Shown here piece after piece: positions 1 through 9,970 of a stretch of 64,000 nucleotides of DNA (position 1 is the stretch's first letter; each line of letters begins with the position of its first letter). This DNA is from Macropodus opercularis (taxonomy: Eukaryota > Chordata > Actinopteri > Anabantiformes > Osphronemidae): positions 10,337,001 to 10,401,000 of the forward strand of contig CM061098.1 in assembly GCA_030770545.1 (NCBI GenBank), written 5' to 3'. The translations under genes and the position numbers were made by a program. The notes beneath the pieces are model-generated. The model was not told the origin of the DNA, searched no databases, and saw nothing but the letters and a program-made list of their open reading frames with translations.

Positions 1-305
1 TTCCTTGTCTGCGTATCCCTGTGCTCATATTTTAAAGATGCCAGAGATTAATCTTCTATTTTTCCTGAAATAATCCTCCCACTGTGACCCGACTGGCAGC
101 ACTGGATCCCAGCTGCATGCGTGACATTCACACTAAAGCTGCAGCATCAACATACACATGTGCAGATCTGCTGGAGCGGTTATACAATGACCCATATATT
201 AAAATGTGCATGTCTCCTATAGAATCAAAACACTTAACGAAAAAATAATGAGCACGTGTGAAGCCTACATTAGACTAAAATGTGTATATTTGTCTTGGTT
301 CACAT

Positions 306-379
306 TTTATTCATACACATGTATTGAATACACAACATTGGGTCTTTTCCATTTTTATATTAGTTACATTAAATTTATT
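306..379 (-). terminator. Polyadenylation signals of the alpha-2D adrenoceptor gene
   Basis: Two AATAAA hexamers on the minus strand (plus-strand TTTATT at 374-379 and 306-311) lie about 80 and 150 bases past the receptor stop codon. Either could end a short 3' UTR. The rest of 1-460 shows no other gene or repeat that I recognise. Confidence 0.5.
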
Positions 380-460
380 AGCCGGAAGGACCAGTTCGAG
401 TGTAACTCTTTCCTGGCACTGATGAGTGAGAGGCAAAACAAAATCGTCATGGGAACCTTG

Positions 461-1723
461 TCAGTGCTTAGACGTCCTGCATACGATTTTCTTGAAGGCT
501 TTTCTGAAATCTCTGTTGAAAATAGTGTATATTATGGGGTTTACGGAGCTGTTGCAGTAGCCGATCCAGAAGAACAGATTGAAAAGCGCACCAGGGATGT
601 AGCAGCGGTCTCTGCAGACGGCGTGGAGGCTGTAAGTGAAGAAGAAGGGGAACCAGCAAAGCACAAACACCCCCATCACCACCGCCAGCACAAAGGTGAA
701 CCGCTTCTCCCGCATCTGGGCCACTTTGGTCTTGTTGGCCAGCTGCTGTCTCCCGACCGGGTTCTTCTGCTCCGGGTAAAGTTGTGTCGGCCGGGCCGAA
801 GCCCAGGACAGGCGGCAGTTCTGGGGCGGGCAGCAGTCCGACCCTTCCACCTTCCTCCGCTTAGTGAAGCGATGGTTGCGGGGTTTGGCATCCGACGCAC
901 AGCAGCTCTCCTCCAGGTCGATGTCATCCAGCTCCCCCTGCCTCTGCTGCTGGCTGCCCGAGCTTTGGCTACTGGGGCTCTCCAGCTCAAACCGGTCCTT
1001 CCTGACAAAACATGTCTCGGACTGAGAAGGCTCCCTCTCCAGGCCATTCTTAGCCACGAACACGGTGGAGGAGCGCTGCTTCGCCACTTTATAGATCTTA
1101 CAGTAAACCAAAATCATAATGAGACCAGGAGCGAAGAAGGACACCAGGCAGGATGAGAGGATGTACCAGGTTTCATCGTTCAACAGACATTCCCTTTCAT
1201 CGTGTTTGGTCATGAGGAGAGGGGGGAAGGAGATGATAGCAGAAATTACCCACACTACAGCAATCATGGACTTGATGCGCTTAGGTGTCCTCTTCAGGTT
1301 GTAGCTGACCGCCTTTGTGACTGACCAGTAGCGGTCCAGGCTTATGGCGCACAGGTGCACGATGGATGAGGTACAGAACAACACGTCCAGAGCCAGGTAG
1401 AAAGCGCACCACGTACTTCCAAAGTACCAGTACCCCATAACCTCATTGGCGAGGGAGAATGGGATGACCAGCGTCGCAACCAAGATGTCCGCAGATGCCA
1501 GAGACACCAAGAAAAGGTTCTGAGGCGCACGAAGTGCGCGGCTGGTCAACACCGCTACAATTACCAACACATTACCTACAATGGTCACCGAAATGATCCC
1601 AATAACCACTAGGATGATGAGCGCAGTGGCTACCTCCGTGTGCGGCAGGGCGAACGGTGCGTCCGTGGCGTTCTCATCACTGGAGACGTTTTCCACCAGT
1701 ACGGTTAACTGGGTTAAATTCAT
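461..1723 (-). CDS. adra2d: Alpha-2D adrenergic receptor (intronless class A GPCR)
   Basis: This is a Gi/o-coupled plasma-membrane receptor for adrenaline and noradrenaline, 420 residues in one exon. Visible marks are N-glycosylation sites N2, N12 and N18; D79 in TM2; D113 in TM3, which binds the amine; S191, C192 and S195 in TM5, which contact the catechol; D130-R131-Y132; C106 and C179 for the conserved disulfide; C356-W357-F358-P359 in TM6; N395-P396-I-I-Y399 in TM7; and C415 as a likely palmitoylation site. The third intracellular loop (about 215-335) carries an acidic run near 264-272. The second extracellular loop (KHDERECLLND) and the loop-3 start (VAKQRSSTVFVAKNG) match my recollection of fish alpha-2D rather than 2A, 2B or 2C. 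The start at 1723 has A at -3 and gives the usual short N-terminus; an in-frame ATG at 1915 would add 64 unlikely residues. In species with two copies this could be adra2da or adra2db. Confidence 0.93.
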   Translation of the reverse strand: MNLTQLTVLVENVSSDENATDAPFALPHTEVATALIILVVIGIISVTIVGNVLVIVAVLTSRALRAPQNLFLVSLASADILVATLVIPFSLANEVMGYWYFGSTWCAFYLALDVLFCTSSIVHLCAISLDRYWSVTKAVSYNLKRTPKRIKSMIAVVWVISAIISFPPLLMTKHDERECLLNDETWYILSSCLVSFFAPGLIMILVYCKIYKVAKQRSSTVFVAKNGLEREPSQSETCFVRKDRFELESPSSQSSGSQQQRQGELDDIDLEESCCASDAKPRNHRFTKRRKVEGSDCCPPQNCRLSWASARPTQLYPEQKNPVGRQQLANKTKVAQMREKRFTFVLAVVMGVFVLCWFPFFFTYSLHAVCRDRCYIPGALFNLFFWIGYCNSSVNPIIYTIFNRDFRKAFKKIVCRTSKH

Positions 1724-2180
1724 GTTTGCATTAATTTGTCTTTTCGCATCATGTTTGTTCTTTTGCACCCTCTCCCTCTCAAAAACAGCTAGAAATGGGT
1801 GCGCCGAGCTTGCTAAGGCATGGAGATGCGTTGTGCGTAATGGTCCTGAACAATGTAGCCCACACGAGAAAAAGTACCTGAACCAACGTATGTCTTCACA
1901 TAGCAAACCCTTCATCTAGGCTCCTCCAAAGGATTTCGACGCGCACAGCTAGTTGGCAATACATCATAAAAGCGAAAAGAGCAGAAAAGAGTTTACTATC
2001 CAAGGCGGATTAAGTCACATCTCACAACGCCGGGCGCAACGCTCCTTTTAGGTTTTGGTGGAAGGCATCGCATATTAGGCGCATGGGAGACGCACGCTGC
2101 TGTAGTGATGAATGCCTATATAAGAATAGGAATAAGGTGACATCACTCCAAGGACCAACCCATCTCTAAACTTAAAGGAA
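1724..2180 (-). promoter_or_regulatory. Putative promoter and 5' UTR of the alpha-2D adrenoceptor gene
   Basis: Upstream of the receptor a TATA-like TATATAGG is read on the minus strand (2115-2122), about 395 bases from the start codon, which would imply a 5' UTR of roughly 360 bases. The site is nearly palindromic and reads TATATAAG on the plus strand, so direction is not certain. A CRE-like TGACATCA lies at about 2138-2145. Assignment is inference from position. Confidence 0.35.
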
Positions 2181-2226
2181 AGCGAGTGAGAGAGAGAAAG
2201 CGAAAGAGCGAGAGACAGAGAGGGGG

Positions 2227-2262
<36 letters not shown>
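2181..2262. repeat. (GA)n microsatellite in GA-rich tract
   Basis: A purine-only tract about 80 bases long ends in an uninterrupted (AG)16 run at 2231-2262. It sits just upstream of the putative adrenoceptor promoter. A similar GA-rich tract lies in the 5' region of ADAMTS2 at the other end of the window. Confidence 0.95.
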
Positions 2263-2263
<1 letters not shown>

Positions 2264-5200
2264 ATTCCTTGTTTATAGGACTTCAGATTTCATTGAAACT
2301 GATCTTGTTGTGTTTGGTTTTGTATTTTTATTGTAGTCATATTTACCCTTTCTCTGTATTACAACCTAGTAAAACTTTAGTAGAAACCCATCGGTAGATT
2401 GGTTTTCATTTTCTTTTCAGTGTAATTATTTTAAATGATTTTATTAAGGTTTGTGGCCATTAAGAGCCACTCAGCTGGAAACCCCTCTGAACATTATAAC
2501 CCCTGCTGTGCTATTAAGAGTCTTTAATGGATTTAATGCAAGTGACTGAGCTGCACCTGGAGTTTAGCTCTAAATTTTTCATGATCGATCTTTCTGAAAG
2601 AACTGGACCTGGTTGATTGGACCCTATGTTCTTCCATTTTTCACAGATGGAGCTTATATAACCAGTGGAAAGCGTTGGACGGCAGGTCGTACAGCGAGGG
2701 CCAAACAAAAAGATGCACGCGCAGGTCAGTAAAGCGTGACTCTGAAACAAATGCTGTTGAACTGGGGAGCAGGCTGATGCTCTGGCCAACACACACACTT
2801 TGCTCATTTTGGATTTAAAACGTCGATTTCTAAAGTAAATAGCTTCTGCTGGAAGGGATTTACAGTAACGCTGGCCAGCAGATGCCAACATTAATGTCGG
2901 TGCATGTGCGCACATCTGCGTGCGTCCTTGACAGTGAGTTGTGTGGAGGCTCAGTTAAAAGATCCTCTCATGGCTTCAGTGAGTAACACAGATTGGGAAG
3001 AGGAGGAGGATTCTGCCTTTCTATCCTGGTTTCCTCCAGCTCTCTCTGCTCTCTGTCGCTCTCTCTTGCTTGCTCTCACTTCTCCTTCTCCAGGATGAAC
3101 ATAGAAAACAACATACATCATCAGACATCATCTAAAGGCTGACTGTCACCACGTGGTTTGTAGACATCCCTCTATAGGGTCTACCTGCTGCACAATAACT
3201 GGGGAACAAACCTTCCAACCTCAGCAAACAGTGTTTCCAGCACAAAATGCAGCTTTGTTGTGTATAATGCAAGATGAGATAGTATTACATCCAATTATCA
3301 CTATTACTAATGAGCAAGACTTGTTCTGCAACGCTTTGATGTGAGGCGCGCGCTTCATCTTTTTCACCACTTCTTATCTGAGTGCTTTTGTAAATATTAA
3401 AGGCCCATTAACAGATTTATGGATTTGTTTCAAAGCAAACGAGCCAAAATCCAAAAACGCTCAGCTGCCATTTAAGTCATGATCGCTTTCCACCACACAA
3501 CTTGAACCGCAGCAAAACAGAAATCCTGCAATAGGCCAAAAAATATTCCACTCAGCTTCGCTTGCTGCAGAGAGAATATTGTACTGATAAATACAGAATA
3601 CACTGCTACACACAACACTGTCTGTAAAAGTATCACAAACTTTTAGTGTTATCATGGATAAATTATTTTGAGCTCTCAGGAAAACTAAATATGAAAAATA
3701 ATTAGCCGCGTTTTCCTTCGTTTCTGTTCCAAGCACTACAACAATACCCAGCATCCTGCCCCTCTGGATGCAGCTTCCTGTTATGATGCAGTTGTAATGA
3801 GGTTACACACATGCGCACCCTGTGTGACTACATATTTGACCACAACATGAGGAAATTGCACAAATGACGTCTCTCATCAGCCAAATATTCAGAACACTTC
3901 GGGCTCCGACTGAGACTTTAAGTCATCGCTGAAGAGGCAAAACAAATCAGCTGTTCGACATCGCTGCAACACACATGACCCCTGTGGTGACGCAGATGCC
4001 AAATTCATTTACTCTCACGCGTTGAGATATTAGCATCTCTCTGAAACCACGGGAGCACTGGGAGGAATATTAACAGTAATGGAATCATGGGAAATGAATT
4101 TACCATCGAATGTCACATATTTACTGGGATTTGACAACTGGGCCTATTCCCAGCAGGCGATGTTTTAGGAATAATGAACGGTCCAAACCATCGTTCACAC
4201 GCTTCGCAGCAATTATCAATACAGTTGTTGCAAAGCATTTTATGACAGATTAACTCATACGCTGTTTTGGACTCAGATGGAGACTGAGCTGCTGAGATGC
4301 ATTGAACTCGTGTGGCGCTAAATACCATAAGAGGTTGTCACTTGTGATTAGCAGCTGTGTGTTGAGGCGCTGTGAAAACATGGCTGCTTACTGGACAAAC
4401 AGAAGAGATCCTCTCTGCCTCCATCCTCTCCGCTTCCTGTTTTCTTCTAAGGAGGCAGTTTAGGCTGAATGTGAGCAGAACCCACTGCTGCGTTATGTAA
4501 CGTTCCAGGAATAAATGGCTCGAGGTGGTGTGTGAAAATCTCAGGTTGCAGGTGATTTGCTATCGTAAACATTTTCCTCAGAGAACTCAGGCTGCACATG
4601 TTCAACCATGACCCTGCGTGATTATTTAAACGCCCTATATGCACATCTATATGCATATGTTTGTGTATTTTCTTGTAGCGTTACACAATCCCTGGCTATT
4701 GTTGATGCGCGTATTTGTGTGAAAATAATGTAAAAGAGTGTGGGAGAGGACTCAGTGTGTGTGTGTGTCCCAGCCACACTGTGATTCACTTCTTTTTTAT
4801 CAGAGATGTCACGTCTTTCCAAATCTCCCATCTCCAGAGCTGCTGCTGCTGTCGGTGGGCTCGGGAGCCCTGGACGCATACACCACTGGTGACCTTTGTC
4901 GTATCCCAAACAAGCAAGATCTTCCTGTGACCCCCCCCCACAGCCTTAGAAAACCAGACTGGAATTTGAAAGTGGGACTTGGTTAAGGCAGGTCATAGAT
5001 GCTGACAGGTCACACGTGTCACCATGTTCTCTGGCAGACATATCAGCTCAAATTAGACTCAGTCAAATCAGACGTTTGCAATGTTGCTTTATGAAGGATG
5101 TTGTTGACAGAGGGCAATAAACATGTCGCCAGTTATATAAATTGGGCTCTTTTCAATCAAATTCAAATCATTTCTAGTTTGATAATTACTGCAGATAATT

Positions 5201-8200
5201 AAAATTCCTTTGAATGCATATAAACTAGGAGCCGATCAACTTGTTCCATCAGCTGCTCTTCGGTGAAAAGCGCTTCGTCTGAGAAGACGAGCCGTGAGGG
5301 TTGTTTACTCATTCAGTGGAGAAGGCAATTTTAAAATTCACTTTCAAGACCTTAGAGAATAGACTTGAGTGAATCTGATCATCCATCTGATTTTAAAGGG
5401 AGAAACACAGTTGGAGGTGGCTCCCATTCAGGCTCTATGCTGCGCCTGGTGGCTGTGGCTGAACATGGAGAAAACTGGATGAGGGCTGAGTGGTGGCAAA
5501 GGTTTAAGAGCCTTCAGCAAATCAAATATTACCCTTGCTTCAATTGGGCTCCGTTGACTGAGCTGTAATATCTTTGGCCCACAAAATTCTGAAATCCACT
5601 TAGCTGCCTTGGTTTGGCGACAGTGAGGAAGTGGAGCAATGAGTCAGCTGTGACTCTATTACAATTTAATTGTCACAGTAATAAATTTTTAAATACAGGT
5701 TGTCAGACGATCGAGGTTAGAGAGAGAGAACGTGGCTCCTGGATAATCATCTCAGTTGTAAATGTATAAATATAAATGTCTGAATGTATACGCAAAGCTG
5801 GAAGGAACCTCCAGCAGAACCAGGCTCGTGGTGGGCGGACGTCTGCCTCCAGAGTAAACAGTATAGAGAGAAAGGAACAACAGAACAGCATCGATTTCTT
5901 CCCCTTGTTTTCGTGTGAACGGCTATTTCTTTGTAGCAATTTGCACTTTATGATTTTTCAAACAAAATTTTGAGAAACAGGGTTTTTTAACTCCTCCTCT
6001 TTGATCTGCTGGAGTTGGACAAGACTCCTCTGTACTTCAGTCATACTGAAGAGAAATGAAATAAATATTTCATTTCGTAGTAGCCTATTTTTACCCCAGA
6101 GTTTTCCTGCTGCTCGTGAGCTCCTTGCCAGCTCCTTCCTAATCGCCCCCATTTCGCTCTCTCTAATTCTGTGTGTACAGATCGTGCCTCTTTAAAGTGC
6201 ACTGTTAGTATTCCAGGTGTCTCTCTGCATCCTGCCACCAGGCCGCAGGCTCATTAGAGCACTCGTTTAGATTTTGACTTTGGCCTCGTTCCCTGTTTCG
6301 TGTCAAGCCTGTGTAGCGCAAATATGTCATTGTGCTATCACAGAAAACATCTCTGTTTATTAACCTTGAGCATTCTTGTTGGTGCACAACGCAGCCAGTG
6401 CTGCATATTATAAAATGAACAATCATTTGGATGGTGGATGAATGGAAACTCATTACTCTTTAAAACCACTGTGTCTGATATGTGGTATAACGTCACATTT
6501 CCACTTGATGCTACATTGCAAGCTGTGCTACGTGCTACTTACCGTCTAAACTGAAAGAGGACGATGCACAGTTTTATTATATACCCTTTTACTAAACAAC
6601 AGATGCCAGAACACGGGTGCCCTCTGGATTATAGCGACAGCATAACGTATTGCTGTCCTGTTGTGACACCCATCAGCCACTGAGGTCACAGATTGCAGAA
6701 TGAGTCACCGGGCTGTGGTCCACCACCAGCCTCTCGTCTGGACGTAGCACGCTCTGCCAGCCAAATCAACCTTGTTAGGGATAATATGCTGCCGCACAGC
6801 CACAGGGGGAGAAACAGGTAACTGACAGACCGCTGAGTGTGACGGCGACGTGCTGAAGGATGCTTGACGGGCATGGCCTGCACCGCTTAAGAGCATGACA
6901 TGGATGTGGACAGCAGAAGAGGAAAGTGCGGAGGTGGCTGTTGGGTAGTTTTCAGTCCTTCTGTTATCCATCGCTGTCTAACTTTGTGAGTGTCTCTTTC
7001 ATGTCATCCTGGAGCCAGTTGACACCTGTTGGCTCTGTTTCACTGCAGCTCTCTATCATCCGTTACCTGCCACTCTCTCCCTCTCTCCTGCTGTCGCATT
7101 ACATTTCCATGAGATGGGGCTTTTCTGTCCTGTCCGTCCAGCGTGGCTGGATGCCCAGACCTTCCCCGTTTCATGCTCTTCTATGCCAATGAACCTGTTG
7201 CCCTACGGCTTAAGTCAATTTCTCCCTAATGACACGCGACCGCAGGAAAACACTGCTCACCAGAACTGACGTCCAAAACCTATTTGGATTCTGGGAAAAC
7301 AAAAATGCTACGATTAGACCTATCACATCATTTCAATTAAGATTTGTGCTTTTTATGACAAAATGACTCTTTTGATACCCAATGATATCTCTTTTATCTT
7401 TATTTGTTCAGGGAGTCAGTCAGTTACAGGCCTCCTCTGTTTTTCTGAATCACCCTGATCATGTTCACGTTGATAACGCCTTTAAACTTTAAAGTGAAGT
7501 TGGTTAAGCACAAATACAATGAGAAGAAAAAAACTGCTTAAATATCCCAGTTGTGCAAAAATGTTTATTTTTAGACAGTAGCGCAAAATAGTGCAACTGT
7601 GTAAATATGTCTCGTCTGGACTGCAGAAATAAATAAAGCGTATATTAATAGCAGATCTGGAGGTTTTTAGCCTCAGTACACCAAGCGTCACATAGACAGA
7701 ACGTTTGAAACTTTATTCCTGGCTGTAAAAGTCTTTTCTCTCCATCTTGAGAATGCACAGGCCCTGAACTCGCATTTGTATTTATTTATGGCTCTTTATA
7801 CCAGACTTGAAACAGCCTGTGGTGAGGAATTCATGACGCCGATCGCAGGGTAAACACAATTTGAACTATGTTTGCTCAAGACTGCCCGTTTTATTGCAGA
7901 TGATATTTGTTCACTATTTTTTTTTATTTTAAAAATTGTTTGTTCTCTACTTACTCTGATAAGACGACAGATGTGACCTCTGACCTACTGCAGGGAAGGG
8001 TTTTGGCTAACGCCGCTGTCAGTGTCAGTGCAGAAAGCCTGGACAGCCTGGACAGCCTGCCGGGACAGGAAGAGATAAACACAGTTGTGTGTAACTCAGT
8101 GTCACTTCCTCAGCTGTCTCACTCTCCTCTCTCAGGGCTTCATCTTCTATCTGGGATTGAAACGCTGTATGTTATGACATTAAATAATATTTTCCTCTTC

Positions 8201-9608
8201 CTGCTTCGGTTTGTGTTTGTATTCTTTGAGTAGTTCGCTCCTCTATGTGCACACTGACTTTCACACTTTCAGGCGTAAACTGCATTTATTCGCTGACTAC
8301 AGTTTGCCTGGAACTTTAAGATAAGAACACTTTTTAGAACTCTTGGAAATTCAATTTGTTGTGTTATGAATGTGTTACTGCAAACCTCATGTGGATATTA
8401 GCTGTTCCCAGCATGCTTTGCTGCCTCAATTCAGCGTCCTCGTTAGTGTGTTTATCCTTCAAGAAATCAAATTTTTATCATATGTTATATTATAATTTGC
8501 TTTCTGTTGTGTTATAAGAGTGATCTGAATAAAACTGAATTAAATTGTGGAACACGTGTTGTGTCAGGCAGCTGATGAAGACAGAACCTTTGGCCTCTTG
8601 TGGATTTTGCTGATTGCCAATTTGTTCAATCCAGCGTTATTTATCAAGCACCCTGAAAACAACACAGTTAGCCAGTGTGTGAGTCTATGTTTGGTCAGCA
8701 GAGAGTTGTGTCTCCTTCTCTGTCTAATTGAAGTTTTCCAGCAGAATTAGGTTTGACGTTGCTGCAGTATGTGTGTTTTCAGGATTAATGAGGCGAGTGC
8801 GACACCATGGACTGTGTGTGTTGATGTGTTGGATACTAATACCTGTTTAAACTGAAGCAAAATGTCTGCGCTGTGACCCTCTGAGTCCTAAAGAAAGCGC
8901 CAACTTTCAAGGCAAACGTAAAAAAGAAAAGACTTTCACATATTTAATGCAGGCAGACGTGCTGCATTTGACGCTTACACGCATTACTGCATTTCCTCTG
9001 TGATCATACTAGTAATAGCTTTACTGGAAACATGTCAGGAAGTTGTGTGTGTCTAATAATAATGACAACGATAATGAGAAGTGAGTGAAGCTATAAAAAC
9101 GTTTTATGTTTTGCTACAGGTCGTAAGTAAGTAGTTCTAAAAAGCTGTGCTTACAGGTAACATTTACTAGTTGCTATAAAGCAGAGGTGGACGATTGTGC
9201 TGCTACCAGCCCGGTTCTACCCACAGCTGATCGGGTGTGTGCAGTCAGGGGGAGCCAAAGTTAGTTGTGTCCCCCAGCGTCTGATTGAACACACTGGAGC
9301 GAGGTAATCAGTGACAGCTACAGCTGAGACGGAGACGGCCAGCGCAGTGGCAGCGGATTTGCCCCCTCCTGCTATGAAGACGTGCGATTGTTGCACAAAC
9401 TAAAATCTGCTGTACAACTGCAGTGTCCTCCAGTGGTCATGTGTGATACTACACAGTGCAGTTTAAACCAGCTGGAGTGTGGTTGTTATTTTGACAGCTT
9501 TGCCTATTGATGACTCCGTGACTCTTTGACTGTGAGCAAAGGTCAAAATGTCACCTGGGTGGTTACGTTCTCTTTCACCAAGCTGCGTTTTAACTTTAAA
9601 CCTCCAGC
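2263..9608. other. Intergenic DNA between adra2d and simc1
   Basis: I see no gene here. The reading frames are short, overlap on both strands and match no family I know. The stretch is AT-rich, with a short TG run near 4755-4769, a two-base-loop palindrome at 6053-6076 and three copies of a 9-base unit (gacagcctg type) near 8035-8060. The two flanking genes are transcribed away from each other, so regulatory sites for both may lie here, but none can be assigned from sequence alone. Confidence 0.6.
6053..6076. repeat. Near-perfect palindrome, 11-bp arms
   Basis: GAAATGAAATA (6053-6063) is followed after two bases by its exact reverse complement TATTTCATTTC (6066-6076). Such a short loop favours a cruciform or a symmetric protein-binding site over an RNA hairpin. 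No function is known. Confidence 0.85.
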
Positions 9609-9623
9609 ACAGCAGGTGGCGAC
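9609..9623 (+). promoter_or_regulatory. Candidate CTCF site upstream of simc1
   Basis: ACAGCAGGTGGCGAC matches 13 of 15 positions of the CTCF core CCASYAGRKGGCRSY. It lies about 350 bases before the SIMC1 start codon, at the border of the CpG-rich promoter and on the side facing the adrenoceptor. Motif match only; occupancy is unknown. Confidence 0.35.
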
Positions 9624-9970
9624 ACCTGATCGGCTTCGCTGCAGAAGAAAAATGACAAGGAAAAGCAGGAAGTATCACATTTTTCGACTGTCAGATCTAA
9701 GTGTTTTGCTGCAGGTACAGTTAGATGTAGTCCCGTGAATTATGGAGAGAAACGTAAACTCCGATCCGCCGGCAGCGCCAGGAGGTGTTTGATAAGGAAA
9801 TGCTACAAGTCCTAAGGTCGCATGTGAAGATGACTTATCGTTTACATTCTGCGCCAAACGTGCTGGAGAACAACACAGCAACACGGCGCTTCTTTCTTTA
9901 GGACTTCGGCGATTATCATGACAAACTTGTGAGGTTTCCGCGTCGTGGGAGGCTGAAGACGTGAGGAGAC

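Noticed and set aside
461..1156. Plus-strand frame of 316 codons spanning the adrenoceptor
   Set aside because: Shadow of the receptor coding strand; the minus-strand protein carries all GPCR hallmarks.
6616..6630. Minus-strand CTCF-like word
   Set aside because: Only 12 of 15 positions match and the left half is wrong; too weak to list as a site.
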